A stretch of DNA of 22,240 bases from DAISWL01 sp036826375 (GCA_036826375.1 DAISWL010000012.1:1-22240); one strand, 5' to 3'. Counted from the stretch's first letter, positions 1 through 7,579 are shown. The notes: generated from the sequence alone by a model not told the origin. Numbers and translations are program-made.

Positions 1-71
1 TTGTATTAACTATTCTAAACTAGAGGGTGTACACGATCTATTTGAGTATAGGCAAACGATATTCAATTGTT

Positions 72-101
72 TTGATTTTTAATCAAACTTTTTAGTATAA
101 T
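72..101 (+). promoter_or_regulatory. Promoter of tRNA-Gln / DUF5684 unit
   Basis: A -35 hexamer TTGATT (72-77) and a perfect -10 TATAAT (96-101) are separated by 18 bases. Transcription would start near 108, about 44 bases before the tRNA. The -35 is one arm of the inverted repeat TTGATT-TTT-AATCAA (72-86), which could be an operator. The -10 is followed directly by TAAACTTG, a version of the iterated TAARCTTAAG motif found elsewhere in the window. Confidence 0.6.
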
Positions 102-151
102 TAAACTTGAAACAACAATTAAAATTAAATTTATAAAAAGTTTCTGGTTAG

Positions 152-225
152 TGGGAGTTCGTCTAATGGTAGGACTACGGGTTTTGGTCCCGTCAATGGG
201 GGTTCGATTCCCTCACTCCCAGCCA
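152..225 (+). tRNA. trnQ: tRNA-Gln (anticodon UUG)
   Basis: The acceptor stem pairs TGGGAGT (152-158) with ACTCCCA (215-221), followed by discriminator G and an encoded CCA (223-225). The anticodon stem ACGGG/CCCGT encloses the seven-base loop TTTTGGT, which puts TTG at positions 34-36 (reads CAA, and CAG by wobble). The T stem GGGGG/CCCTC encloses TTCGATT (203-209), with one G-T wobble. Length is 71 bases plus CCA. There is no terminator between it and the downstream membrane-protein gene, so the two are probably co-transcribed from the promoter at 72-101. Confidence 0.95.
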
Positions 226-264
226 ATATAACTTAAACGTCCAAGGAAAGATAAGGGGTTTTAA

Positions 265-705
265 ATGTTGAATTTACTAGCTGAAAGCTACAACTATAAT
301 TATTCATCCAGCAGTGATAGCACGGGGCTGGCTGGTCTATTGATATTTGCGGCTATATACAATTTAATAATACTAGCAATTCTCATAGTAATAATTATTG
401 CTGGTTGGAGAATATTCACAAAAGCTGGCAAGCCAGGCTGGGCTGCTATCATCCCTATTTACAGCAGTATAATTTCCATGGAAGTTATCGGTCGACCGGG
501 ATGGTGGTTCCTTTTATACTTTGTCCCAATTCTCGGTATATATGTTAATATCATAGATGCAATTTTATTAGCGCGAAGTTTCGGCAAGGACGGTGGCTTT
601 GCAATAGGTCTAATACTGCTCCCTGCGGTGTTCTATCCTATACTAGGATTCGGTAACGCCAAGTACCAGGGTCCTTCTGCTAACGGTACCTCGTTATCCA
701 TTTAA
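265..705 (+). CDS. DUF5684-type small membrane protein
   Basis: This 146-residue protein has a Tyr/Ser-rich N-terminus (residues 5-20), a long hydrophobic segment (about 22-48), then the signature KAGKPGWAAIIPIY (53-66), followed by two more hydrophobic stretches (about 80-103 and 112-130). The KAGxPGWAaiIPiYn block is what I associate with the DUF5684 family of small integral membrane proteins; their function is unknown. The ATG at 265 is preceded by a purine-rich AAGGGG seven bases upstream, which supports the start. It follows tRNA-Gln by about 40 bases and is closed by a good terminator at 739-770. The iterated motif TAAGCTTA overlaps its TAA stop. Family assignment is from the motif only. 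Confidence 0.8.
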   Translation: MLNLLAESYNYNYSSSSDSTGLAGLLIFAAIYNLIILAILIVIIIAGWRIFTKAGKPGWAAIIPIYSSIISMEVIGRPGWWFLLYFVPILGIYVNIIDAILLARSFGKDGGFAIGLILLPAVFYPILGFGNAKYQGPSANGTSLSI

Positions 706-738
706 GCTTAGACGCTTATTGTTTTGAGTCACCAATCT

Positions 739-770
739 ATCACCTCTTTCGGGAAAAAGGGGTGATTTTT
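739..770 (+). terminator. Rho-independent terminator after DUF5684 gene
   Basis: An 11-bp stem (ATCACCTCTTT, 739-749, with AAAGGGGTGAT, 756-766; one G-T pair) encloses a six-base loop and runs into TTTTT (766-770). The U-run lies on the plus strand only, so it terminates the tRNA/DUF5684 transcript. It overlaps the end of the convergent def gene. Confidence 0.8.
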
Positions 771-1302
771 ATTTTGAAGTTTTTCTAATTTTTATATATT
801 CTTTCTTACTCATCCAGCTTTTAGAATTCATGACCCTATCGGGAAATAAAATACCATCAAGATGATCTAATTCATGCTGAAAAACATGGGCTAGAAAGCC
901 GTCTAGATTTTCATTTTCCAGCTTACCATCCTGATTAAGATATTGAACCTTAAGTTTAGTATAGCGTTCAGTTTGAGCGAACATAGGCTCTTTGCCTTCA
1001 CTAAGACAACCATCCCATAGTAAGGTTTTACTCCCCTTAAATTCTAATATTACAGGATTAATACAGATTCTAGTTCTTGATTTTAAATTAGGTCTGCCTT
1101 CGGTTGGTTTGGTTCTTATTACGAATAGCCTTAAATTAATACCTATTTGTGGAGCAGCGATTCCAACTCCCATAGGATGCTCATCGCAAGCTTGAATTAA
1201 ATCTTTAATTAACTCTTGAATTTTTTCAGATGCAATCTCACTAAGCTTAACTTGTTTAGACACTTTTCTCAAAATAGCATTTCCGAACTCAATTATTTCC
1301 AT
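769..1302 (-). CDS. def: Peptide deformylase
   Basis: Removes the formyl group from the N-terminal methionine of new proteins in the cytoplasm, using a metal ion (usually Fe or Zn). All three family motifs are visible in the 177 residues: motif 1 GVGIAAPQ (45-52), motif 2 as DGCLS (97-101, metal-ligand Cys99; the usual first residue is Glu, here Asp) and motif 3 HELDH (143-147, two metal-binding His and the catalytic Glu144). Length is normal for the family. It lies 37 bases downstream of the FMN reductase gene but has its own extended -10 (TGATATAAT) ending six bases before ATG, so its mRNA is probably leaderless. There is no Shine-Dalgarno. The 3' end converges on the terminator of the neighbour. 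Confidence 0.93.
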   Translation of the reverse strand: MEIIEFGNAILRKVSKQVKLSEIASEKIQELIKDLIQACDEHPMGVGIAAPQIGINLRLFVIRTKPTEGRPNLKSRTRICINPVILEFKGSKTLLWDGCLSEGKEPMFAQTERYTKLKVQYLNQDGKLENENLDGFLAHVFQHELDHLDGILFPDRVMNSKSWMSKKEYIKIRKTSK

Positions 1303-1308
1303 AATTTG

Positions 1309-1317
1309 ATTATATCA
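1309..1317 (-). promoter_or_regulatory. Extended -10 of def
   Basis: Read on the minus strand the sequence is TGATATAAT, a perfect extended -10 (TGnTATAAT). Only six bases separate it from the def ATG, so transcription should begin at or next to the A of the start codon. I see no -35 of note, as is common for extended -10 promoters. Confidence 0.55.
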
Positions 1318-1339
1318 CTATACTAAAAGCCGAAAATGA

Positions 1340-1957
1340 TTATTTTTTTGATTCTACAACCTGCAGTTCGTTTAAAAGATTTTCAATTCTAGCCTTCAAT
1401 ACCTCAGATTGAATCAGTTTACCATTATCGTCAAAATCGGTTACTCCATCAACGCAAATTATGGTATGGCAAAGTTGACCGTAAGCTGTGCGGATGACAT
1501 CTTGTAAATGGGTGGCGGGCAGAATAGCTGCCCCCCCATGACCAATAGTAATCACTCCAATATTTTTAGATCTCAAAAAATCGTAATGAAAAATATCAAT
1601 CATATTTTTAATGTGCGATGAATAACTACCGTGATAAGTGGGGCTAGCCAGAATTACGGCATCTGCCTGCTTAAACCTAAGCGCAACCTCTCTAACTTCT
1701 GCTGGCACCGATTTCCCAAATGGGTTTTGATGCCACTCTGGCTTGGCTGTCGGCAAGGGGTGGTCTCCTAAGCTTAAAAAATCTGTATTAAACCTTTCTT
1801 GGGCTAGGTTTTGGATCATCAAACAACTTTGATAAGTTTTACTACCCTCGGCTAAAGTTTTAGGGCTACCAGAAATAATTAAAAGCTTCTTCACTGCTTT
1901 AAGTTTAGCATCTTTTTGCGGCTTAGTACGATTTTTTATTATTAAGCTTATAGTCAA
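1340..1957 (-). CDS. NAD(P)H-dependent FMN reductase-like flavoprotein
   Basis: The flavodoxin-like fold of the NADPH-dependent FMN reductase family is indicated by the first strand and phosphate loop KKLLIISGSPK (residues 23-33), by ADAVILASPTYHGSYSSHIKNMID (about 98-121, the ASPTYHGS flavin-binding loop), and by IGVITIGHGGA further on. Such enzymes use NAD(P)H to reduce FMN, quinones or azo compounds; the exact substrate cannot be told. The start is uncertain. A TTG at 1957 gives 205 residues, while a GTG at 1894 gives a canonical N-terminus (VKKLLIISGSP, 184 residues) and would drop 21 unconserved residues; neither has a clear Shine-Dalgarno. A weak -10 (TATTAC) followed by TAAACTTAAG lies just upstream of the TTG. 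Confidence 0.82.
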   Translation of the reverse strand: MTISLIIKNRTKPQKDAKLKAVKKLLIISGSPKTLAEGSKTYQSCLMIQNLAQERFNTDFLSLGDHPLPTAKPEWHQNPFGKSVPAEVREVALRFKQADAVILASPTYHGSYSSHIKNMIDIFHYDFLRSKNIGVITIGHGGAAILPATHLQDVIRTAYGQLCHTIICVDGVTDFDDNGKLIQSEVLKARIENLLNELQVVESKK

Positions 1958-2010
1958 AAATTACTTAAGTTTAGTAATAATCTGGCGGATTAAAGATGCT
2001 TCAGTACAAC

Positions 2011-2160
2011 TTAAGGCTTAAATAACTTCCAGTTACCTTCTGAAATAACTCGGATTTGATCTCCAAGAACTTCTACAGCAGAATCATCGTCCAAGGCATA
2101 TATCTTTGTTGCAAACTTTGTAGATACCTTTTGCAAAAGATCATCATTTATTATCAGTTT
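2011..2160 (-). other. Open 49-codon frame continuing the 2154-2879 gene (likely frameshifted C-terminus)
   Basis: On the minus strand an open frame runs from just after a TAA (2161-2163) to a TAA at 2011-2013. It encodes a natural-looking tail that includes NDDLLQKVSTKFATKIYALD and ends ISEGNWKLFKP. It has no ATG/GTG start; only CTG (2155-2157) or TTG (2134-2136) are available. It begins exactly where the upstream gene stops, and the two frames differ by one base at a T5 run (2158-2162). Adding one base there would join them into a single protein of about 289 residues. It may therefore be the broken C-terminus of that gene, a phase-variable end, or a sequencing error. The function is not recognised. 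Confidence 0.4.
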
Positions 2161-2879
2161 TTAAATTCTTTTGCAGATTCGTCCTTTATGCCTAAATACT
2201 TTGATGATACACTGCCCGGAATAAAGAAAATCCGATGAATAAATCTTGTTATAATAAACATGCCGAAGAAAATAAACATAAAGCTCAAAACTAAGGGGTT
2301 TGTTAGAGAATCTATTAGCGAAAGCGAGTTATTATATTGTAATTTAAGGGTATAGAATATTCCAACGATAGATGGAATAATAACAGCGATATCTACAAAA
2401 AACCAATATCTATGTTCTGTATTTAAAATTTTTCCCGTCTCAGAGATTCGTCCTATTACCTTTAGTTTACCTGTATGATTTATCTCTAAAACAAAAAAAT
2501 CTGATGAGTCCAAATGGCCAATCTTAAGACTGACGATATTCTTTTCGTTATTTGTTTTCATCTCAATGGTTTCGTTAGCCTTAATAGTCCTCACTGAGTT
2601 TATTTTATTATCAGTTTTTAATTCAAGTTTTTTGATTTCATTTTCGGTGATACTTTTACCCCCGTTGTTATAAAATAAAATCCTAGAAGTAAATGTTGTA
2701 TATTCGCTCCATTCATAAGTTTTATTATTTTCGCAGATGCATACCCTTGAAAAGACTAATCTATAAAGATTCTTGAAGTATAGATAACAACTAATTATAA
2801 TCCCTAACACACTAATTATAATCCCTAACACACTGATTGAGTTAATTGAGCCAATAAATTTTTGTAATATTTCGATCAT
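2154..2879 (-). CDS. Hypothetical membrane protein, probably truncated by a frameshift
   Basis: I do not recognise this 241-residue protein. One hydrophobic segment lies near the N-terminus (about 16-38) and contains a perfect heptapeptide duplication (VLGIIIS twice) caused by a 21-bp tandem repeat. A polar, beta-rich domain follows (about 45-155), then two hydrophobic segments (about 160-180 and 195-217) and a polar tail. The middle domain is probably extracytoplasmic or cytoplasmic between membrane anchors; topology is unclear. The gene lies 42 bases after cysS without a visible Shine-Dalgarno. It contains none of the iterated TAAGYTTA motifs that occur about every 300 bp elsewhere, which may mean later acquisition. 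The reading frame seems to continue beyond its stop in another frame (2011-2160). Confidence 0.65.
   Translation of the reverse strand: MIEILQKFIGSINSISVLGIIISVLGIIISCYLYFKNLYRLVFSRVCICENNKTYEWSEYTTFTSRILFYNNGGKSITENEIKKLELKTDNKINSVRTIKANETIEMKTNNEKNIVSLKIGHLDSSDFFVLEINHTGKLKVIGRISETGKILNTEHRYWFFVDIAVIIPSIVGIFYTLKLQYNNSLSLIDSLTNPLVLSFMFIFFGMFIITRFIHRIFFIPGSVSSKYLGIKDESAKEFKN
2791..2832. repeat. Perfect 21-bp tandem duplication within a transmembrane segment
   Basis: The 21-base unit beginning CTAATTATAATCCC occurs twice with no gap and no mismatch (2791-2811 and 2812-2832). Its length is a multiple of three, so it duplicates seven residues (VLGIIIS) in the first membrane segment of the overlapping minus-strand gene without changing frame. 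Confidence 0.95.
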
Positions 2880-2921
2880 ATTTTATTCATCGCTTTAAAT
2901 CTAGTGCAAACATATAAGGGG

Positions 2922-4307
2922 CTACACTCTACTCCACACCTGCCCGCATTCGGTATCCTTAAGCTTAATACCTTGTTCTAGCAACAGATCACGGATTCTA
3001 TCGCTTTCGGCAAAATCTTTCTCGTCTCTCGCTTTTTGCCTTAAGCTTAGTAGATTTTTCTGCTCGCTGGAGATGTCATCTACACTTAAGTTTATACCGA
3101 GCAGAGTTTGGGTTGTTTCGATTAAATTCTTGACTTTAAGCTTAGCGGAAAGCGAGTTCTGATTGATTTCGTCAACAAACTGATCTATTAAGCTTAATAC
3201 AGTTGGAGTATCTATATTGTTGTTCAGAGCATCTTTAATGCTAGCCTCAAAGTCAGAGTTATCACTTCCTTCGTCCCCCTGATGAACCAACGCGGAAGCC
3301 TCAACCCAATTATCTAGCCTATTCTGAGCCGCTTCTAAAATCTCCCAGCTGAAGTTTCCTTCAGTTTGGTAATGGCTACTGAGTACCATCAGCCTGAAGG
3401 CATCTAAGCTTAAGCCTTTTTCTTCAATATCTTGCAGGGTGAAGATGTTGCCGAGAGATTTAGAAATTTTAGTTCCGTTAACTTTAATGTGATTGTTGTG
3501 GAACCAAAAAGCGGAAAATGGTTTTTTGCCAGTCAAAGTTTCAGTTTGGGCAATCTCATTAGTGTGATGAACCGGAATGTGATCAATCCCGCCAGTGTGA
3601 ATATCAATCTGATCTCCCAAAGTTTCTCTAGCAATTACTGAACATTCAAGATGCCACCCCGGAAAGCCTTTGCCCCAGGGCGAATCCCATTCCATATCTC
3701 GCTGCTGATTTTTTGGAGAAAACTTCCACAGTGCGAAATCGGTTTTGTTTTTTTTATCAGTATTAGCAATTCTAGCTCCATCTTGAAGCCCGTGGAGATC
3801 TAACTTCGCCAGCTTCCCATAACCTTCAAGCTTAGATGTATCAAAATAGATGCCGTCATCTATTTGATAAGTATAGCCCTTAGCCTCTAACTCTTTTACG
3901 AATTCAATTTGTTCAGGTATCAAATCTGTTGCTCTAACAAGATTAGTAGGTTTAAGCAAATTAAGCTTAGCAGATTCCGCCTCGCAAATCTTAATATATT
4001 TATCAGCCACTTGCCAAGCTGTCATATTCTCTGATTTAGCTCCCTTTTCCATTTTATCTTCGCCGTCATCATCATCGCTAACCAGATGCCCAACATCGGT
4101 GATATTTTGGGTACGTTCAACATCATAACCAGAAGATAGTAATGTACGATGCAAAATATCACTATAAATATAAGCCAGCCAGTTGCCGATATGAGGTTGA
4201 GAATAAACTGTAATTCCGCAGGTGTACATCTTAACCTTACCTGGTTTTAAAGTGTTGAATTCTTCAACCTTGCGAGTTAGGGTGTTGTATAGTTTAAGTT
4301 TAGTCAT
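2922..4307 (-). CDS. cysS: Cysteinyl-tRNA synthetase
   Basis: Charges tRNA-Cys with cysteine using ATP; class I synthetase, cytoplasmic. The 461 residues match the family's usual size. The zinc and cysteine site is visible as Cys30 (MYTCGITVYS), Cys222 (HLECSVIA) and the HHTNE segment (247-251). The class I signature is PHIGN (38-42), and the second signature is KISKS (280-284). The N-terminal half holds the Rossmann fold and the C-terminal part the helical anticodon region (RDEKDFAESDRIRDLL, typical of CysRS). The ATG is preceded by AAGGAT nine bases upstream. It is the third gene of a minus-strand run after two glycosyltransferases, 36 bases after the second. The iterated palindrome occurs about eight times within it. 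Confidence 0.97.
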   Translation of the reverse strand: MTKLKLYNTLTRKVEEFNTLKPGKVKMYTCGITVYSQPHIGNWLAYIYSDILHRTLLSSGYDVERTQNITDVGHLVSDDDDGEDKMEKGAKSENMTAWQVADKYIKICEAESAKLNLLKPTNLVRATDLIPEQIEFVKELEAKGYTYQIDDGIYFDTSKLEGYGKLAKLDLHGLQDGARIANTDKKNKTDFALWKFSPKNQQRDMEWDSPWGKGFPGWHLECSVIARETLGDQIDIHTGGIDHIPVHHTNEIAQTETLTGKKPFSAFWFHNNHIKVNGTKISKSLGNIFTLQDIEEKGLSLDAFRLMVLSSHYQTEGNFSWEILEAAQNRLDNWVEASALVHQGDEGSDNSDFEASIKDALNNNIDTPTVLSLIDQFVDEINQNSLSAKLKVKNLIETTQTLLGINLSVDDISSEQKNLLSLRQKARDEKDFAESDRIRDLLLEQGIKLKDTECGQVWSRV

Positions 4308-4343
4308 GGATGAATCCTTAGTGTAAATTTTAATCTAACAGAT

Positions 4344-5954
4344 TTAATGATTTTGATTTATGGGTTTAATCAAGTATGCCTTATTACTATCGTATCCAGT
4401 CAATAATTTCTTATTAGTTTGACAGGTTTGCGCTACCTTAAAATCTCTATATAAACTAGTTCTAGATTCAGCATCTTCAAATTTAGGGCTGGAGGGGCTA
4501 ACATACCAAATATTATTTTGATTAAAGTTAAGTTTAGCGACATCATCTTTTAGGAGATATTCAAATTCACCTCTGTAGCGAAAAGTATCAAGCCAAGCGT
4601 CGTAGCCCTCCAGATCCTTAATATTATCAATTAAGTAGCGAATTTGATAACTACTTGGTTCAGGTTTAATAACATCATCTAAATAATATTTAACCGTTAG
4701 GTACTCCCCTTTGCCATCTACTAAAAAGATATTTGTTCCTGAGTTTTTTAGGCTACATTTGATGACCTTCTTGTCATCAAAAACCGTTGTCCAATTTCCT
4801 CCCAGAACCCTGGTATTACCATAAAAAAGCATATAGGCGTTACCCACCAGCAGAGTAATTAAGCCTAAAATTAAAATCTTCTTGCCCTTTTGCCTTGCGA
4901 TGATTGAGGGCAACCCTATGCAGAAACCAACGAAAGCGTTTAAACTTAAGTATCTGCCGTAATAAACAGATGTCGGCATAGTTAGCGATATAACCAGCAT
5001 AATACCAACCGGAATTGAGAAAATCAGACCGAAGAATCTAGCGTTAGTATCTAGTTTGGCTACTTGTCTTTTAAAATACTGAAGCTCAAATATAACTATT
5101 AAAAATATGATTAAAGATATAATCAATGCCGGTTTATTCCATAAAAAGTACTCGTCTATACCACTAAGGAAATTAAATGGCGTATAAAATGGCGAGGTAA
5201 GCATTGGCTTTGGAACCCAAAAACCACCATTCAATCCCTTAGTTTTATTAAGAAAAGTGTTTAGCCATGGCAAATAAAGAATAACCGCCACCAGGCCTGC
5301 TTTGATTAGGCTAGAATTTTTAATAAATCTCGCAATCTCTAATTTTTCTGAAGATCCACGCCAGTTGATATAATCTATAATTGCTACGGTTATAATCATA
5401 AATACCGAATAGTAGTGAGTGTACATAGCTAAAGCAGCCGTGATGCCCATGAAAAATAAAAAGATATTTTTTGGTTTATTGCGATGCTCCATATACGTCC
5501 ACAAGAATAATGAGCAGAACAAAAAAGCCATTGAATACATTCTGATTTCCAAACCTATTCTAATAGCAAACGGGCTTAAGCTTAATAAAGCTCCGGTGAT
5601 TATGGCTGATTTTTTATTGAAATAACGATAGCTAATTAAAACCAAAACCATTACTGCTGCGAACATGAATAACATACTCATTAACCTTAATACTATCTCC
5701 TGATAACCAAATAATCCTGACCAGAATTTTAGAAATATGTAATAAAGTGGTGGATGAACATCTTTAGCTGTTAGTTCTATCATTTTTTCGTAGCTGAGTT
5801 TGACAGCCTGAATACTAAAGGCTTCATCTCCCCAAACATTAAGCTTAGTAGCGTAAAATAAAGTCACTAAAAAGTTGGCCAGCCCCGAAGTTATGGCAAT
5901 TATTAGCGCGCTTAAGTTTAACTGATTTTTAGGTTTTGGGGTTATGATCTGCAT
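4344..5954 (-). CDS. Polytopic GT39/GT83-type membrane glycosyltransferase (ArnT/PMT-like)
   Basis: A 536-residue integral membrane protein with about 8-10 hydrophobic segments over residues 15-375 and a soluble C-terminal domain (about 380-536). The first external loop carries WGDEAFS with an Asp-Glu pair (43-44), the catalytic acidic pair of the ArnT/protein-mannosyltransferase superfamily, followed by DVHPPLYYIFLKFW (65-78), the usual HPPLYY signature. Such enzymes move a sugar from a polyprenyl-phosphate carrier to a lipid, protein or glycan on the outer face of the membrane. The acceptor is unknown. One base separates its ATG from the stop of the upstream GT2 gene, so the two are translationally linked and probably supply donor and transferase of one pathway. 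Confidence 0.88.
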   Translation of the reverse strand: MQIITPKPKNQLNLSALIIAITSGLANFLVTLFYATKLNVWGDEAFSIQAVKLSYEKMIELTAKDVHPPLYYIFLKFWSGLFGYQEIVLRLMSMLFMFAAVMVLVLISYRYFNKKSAIITGALLSLSPFAIRIGLEIRMYSMAFLFCSLFLWTYMEHRNKPKNIFLFFMGITAALAMYTHYYSVFMIITVAIIDYINWRGSSEKLEIARFIKNSSLIKAGLVAVILYLPWLNTFLNKTKGLNGGFWVPKPMLTSPFYTPFNFLSGIDEYFLWNKPALIISLIIFLIVIFELQYFKRQVAKLDTNARFFGLIFSIPVGIMLVISLTMPTSVYYGRYLSLNAFVGFCIGLPSIIARQKGKKILILGLITLLVGNAYMLFYGNTRVLGGNWTTVFDDKKVIKCSLKNSGTNIFLVDGKGEYLTVKYYLDDVIKPEPSSYQIRYLIDNIKDLEGYDAWLDTFRYRGEFEYLLKDDVAKLNFNQNNIWYVSPSSPKFEDAESRTSLYRDFKVAQTCQTNKKLLTGYDSNKAYLIKPINQNH

Positions 5955-5955
5955 C

Positions 5956-6705
5956 TTACTTTTTGTATTTTCCTCTAATGTTATTAAACCAAAATCGGAG
6001 TAACTCTTTTAACTCTTTTAACATAGCTATAGAGGTATTGTCTCCGCCCAGACCATCTTGTTTGGGGTCGTGCCAATCTTTAATTGGCATCTTGGCAACC
6101 TTCATTTTATGGTTTCTGGCGATTAGTAGAGCCTCCATATCAAACGACCAGCCTGTGGATGTTAATCTGCTAAAAACCAGTTTTGAGGCATCTTTAGTGA
6201 ACATCTTAAACCCGCATTGGGTATCACTGAAACCTGGCAAAATCAAAGCTCTTACAGCAAAATTAGATGCTTTGCTAGAAAGTCTTCTGATTAGAGTTGA
6301 GTGTGCTTTTTTTATATTTCTGGCTCCGATTATAATATCTGCGCCAGATTTCTCAATTAAGCTTAGGGCATCTTTGATATGATGGAGCGGAGTTGATAAA
6401 TCTGTATCCATAAACAACTTGTAATCACCAGTTGCTATTTTCATCCCTAGTTTTACTGCTCCGCCCTTGCCTAGCCTTTTTAAAGCATCGTGAATTATAA
6501 AATTGTGATTTTTGCTAAGCTTAAGTTCGGATAGGGCCTCTTGAGCTGCACTGAAAGTTCCATCGCTGGCTGGAGAATTAACGATGACTAAGACCTCAAC
6601 AGATTCTGCCTTTAACTCTTTAGATAAATAAGAGGCAGTAGCTTTTATAGAATCGCCAATGAAGATGGCTTCATTGTAGGCTGGCATTATTATTGAAAGT
6701 TTCAT
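5956..6705 (-). CDS. GT2 glycosyltransferase, dolichyl/polyprenyl-phosphate sugar synthase type
   Basis: A 249-residue GT-A fold enzyme: MKLSIIMPAYNEA at the N-terminus, RLGKGGAVKLGM (77-88), the nucleotide-sugar/metal motif as DTDLSTP (100-106), and DTQCGFKMF (about 161-169), as in dolichyl-phosphate mannose and ALG5-type glucose synthases. The first nucleotide-binding loop is altered (NSPASDGT rather than DDGSTDGT). It lacks C-terminal membrane segments, so it should act on polyprenyl phosphate at the cytoplasmic face. It most likely makes the lipid-linked sugar used by the next gene, one base downstream. A -10 TATAAT lies 12 bases before the ATG and there is no Shine-Dalgarno, so this may be the leaderless first gene of the operon. 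Confidence 0.88.
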   Translation of the reverse strand: MKLSIIMPAYNEAIFIGDSIKATASYLSKELKAESVEVLVIVNSPASDGTFSAAQEALSELKLSKNHNFIIHDALKRLGKGGAVKLGMKIATGDYKLFMDTDLSTPLHHIKDALSLIEKSGADIIIGARNIKKAHSTLIRRLSSKASNFAVRALILPGFSDTQCGFKMFTKDASKLVFSRLTSTGWSFDMEALLIARNHKMKVAKMPIKDWHDPKQDGLGGDNTSIAMLKELKELLRFWFNNIRGKYKK

Positions 6706-6717
6706 AAGACGTTAATT

Positions 6718-6723
6718 ATTATA
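6718..6723 (-). promoter_or_regulatory. -10 element of the glycosyltransferase operon
   Basis: TATAAT on the minus strand, 12 bases upstream of the GT2 start codon. I found no convincing -35. The expected start site leaves a leader of only about five bases. Confidence 0.45.
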
Positions 6724-6756
6724 ACCGCAAACAACTATAATCGCTACAGTCTGTAT

Positions 6757-7467
6757 TTAATATCGCATGCTTTCAATGACGGATATTATTTTTTTCATGT
6801 CGTCAGATTTAAAATCGTCAATCGTGATGTCAGAATTATCAGATTTGGTTATACTGATTATATTGTAATGATCATTGCCGGTTTCAGATTTGAAAGTATG
6901 GGTAAATAGCGGTCTACTATTAACGTCATTTACTTTATCCGCGGATGACAGCTTCACGGAGTGCACCGTCCCGGAGGCCGAAATTTCTTCCCATAGATTC
7001 ATTTTTTTAGCTTGTTTAAAAACAACTAAGTCGAGCGAGCTCAGTACCCTACAAGTTGCCTTAAATTCATTACCCTGTTCTTGTTCATGGCAGGGATCGC
7101 TTCCACCTAACCCATCTGGATGAGTTATGATCAATAACTTAAGTTTTCCACTGGTCAAGCTAAAGTTATCCGATTTAGTCATTATAGGGGTATCAGATCC
7201 AAAATTTTCCCACTCTACTATCTCATTTTTAAAATCTAGTCCTTCGGGTACGGTCAGTTTCAATCCTTCAGCGGCCAATGTTACTTCCTGGCCAGATTTA
7301 GTCGATCCATCAACTTTTTGGTTTGAAGATTCTGAGTTAATATTATTAGAAACTGATTTATCTTTTGCTGATTCTTTGTTCGATAACTTTGCGAATATTA
7401 CCGTCCCCAAAACTGTATTGGCAGTTATAGCAACGACTGCGATTATAGCAATAACTGATTTTTTCAT
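6757..7467 (-). CDS. Secreted or membrane-anchored protein of unknown function
   Basis: A 236-residue protein with two N-terminal lysines and one hydrophobic segment (about 4-27), then a Ser/Asn/Lys-rich linker (about 28-62) and a globular domain (about 63-236). There is no lipobox cysteine, so a signal anchor is more likely than a lipoprotein. Two cysteines in the domain (126 and 139) could form an extracytoplasmic disulfide. I do not recognise the domain. The start is firm: AAAGGAG lies 11-12 bases before the ATG. A perfect -10 (7537-7542) gives a leader of about 60 bases. It stands alone between the DHH gene (upstream) and the glycosyltransferase operon (downstream). Confidence 0.75.
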   Translation of the reverse strand: MKKSVIAIIAVVAITANTVLGTVIFAKLSNKESAKDKSVSNNINSESSNQKVDGSTKSGQEVTLAAEGLKLTVPEGLDFKNEIVEWENFGSDTPIMTKSDNFSLTSGKLKLLIITHPDGLGGSDPCHEQEQGNEFKATCRVLSSLDLVVFKQAKKMNLWEEISASGTVHSVKLSSADKVNDVNSRPLFTHTFKSETGNDHYNIISITKSDNSDITIDDFKSDDMKKIISVIESMRY

Positions 7468-7494
7468 TTTTCATTATCTCCTTTATTTTTATAG

Positions 7495-7579
7495 TTTAAG
7501 CTTAAGTTCAGAATTAACATTCCTAGCTTAAGCTTAATTATACAAGCTTTAGCTGGTTAATGAAATATTATTTGTATTA
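7495..7579. repeat. Intergenic cluster of the iterated TTAAGCTTAA motif
   Basis: Four copies or variants lie within 85 bases: TTTAAGCTTAAG (7495-7506), CTTAAGCTTAAT (7527-7538), ACAAGCTTTAGCT (7542-7554) and ATTAAGTTTAAC near 7570. This is the densest intergenic cluster in the window. It lies in the leader and promoter of the 6757-7467 gene. The ACAAGCTTTAGCT variant recurs near 11093, also just past the end of a gene. Confidence 0.8.
7527..7542 (-). promoter_or_regulatory. -10 plus abutting motif upstream of 6757-7467 gene
   Basis: On the minus strand TATAAT (7537-7542) runs straight into TAAGCTTAAG (7527-7536). The start site would fall inside the motif. No good -35 is visible. The leader of roughly 60 bases then reaches a strong Shine-Dalgarno. 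Confidence 0.5.

Noticed and set aside
992..1195. Plus-strand ORF inside def
   Set aside because: Antisense shadow of a gene with complete catalytic motifs; no promoter or ribosome binding site of its own.
2056..2238. Plus-strand 60-codon ORF
   Set aside because: Lies opposite the tail of the 241-residue gene and the likely frameshifted C-terminus, whose minus-strand reading looks far more protein-like.
5963..6382. 139-codon plus-strand ORF
   Set aside because: Antisense to the well-supported GT2 gene.
7127..7531. 134-codon plus-strand ORF
   Set aside because: Antisense to the 6757-7467 gene and running through its promoter and leader; no initiation signals.
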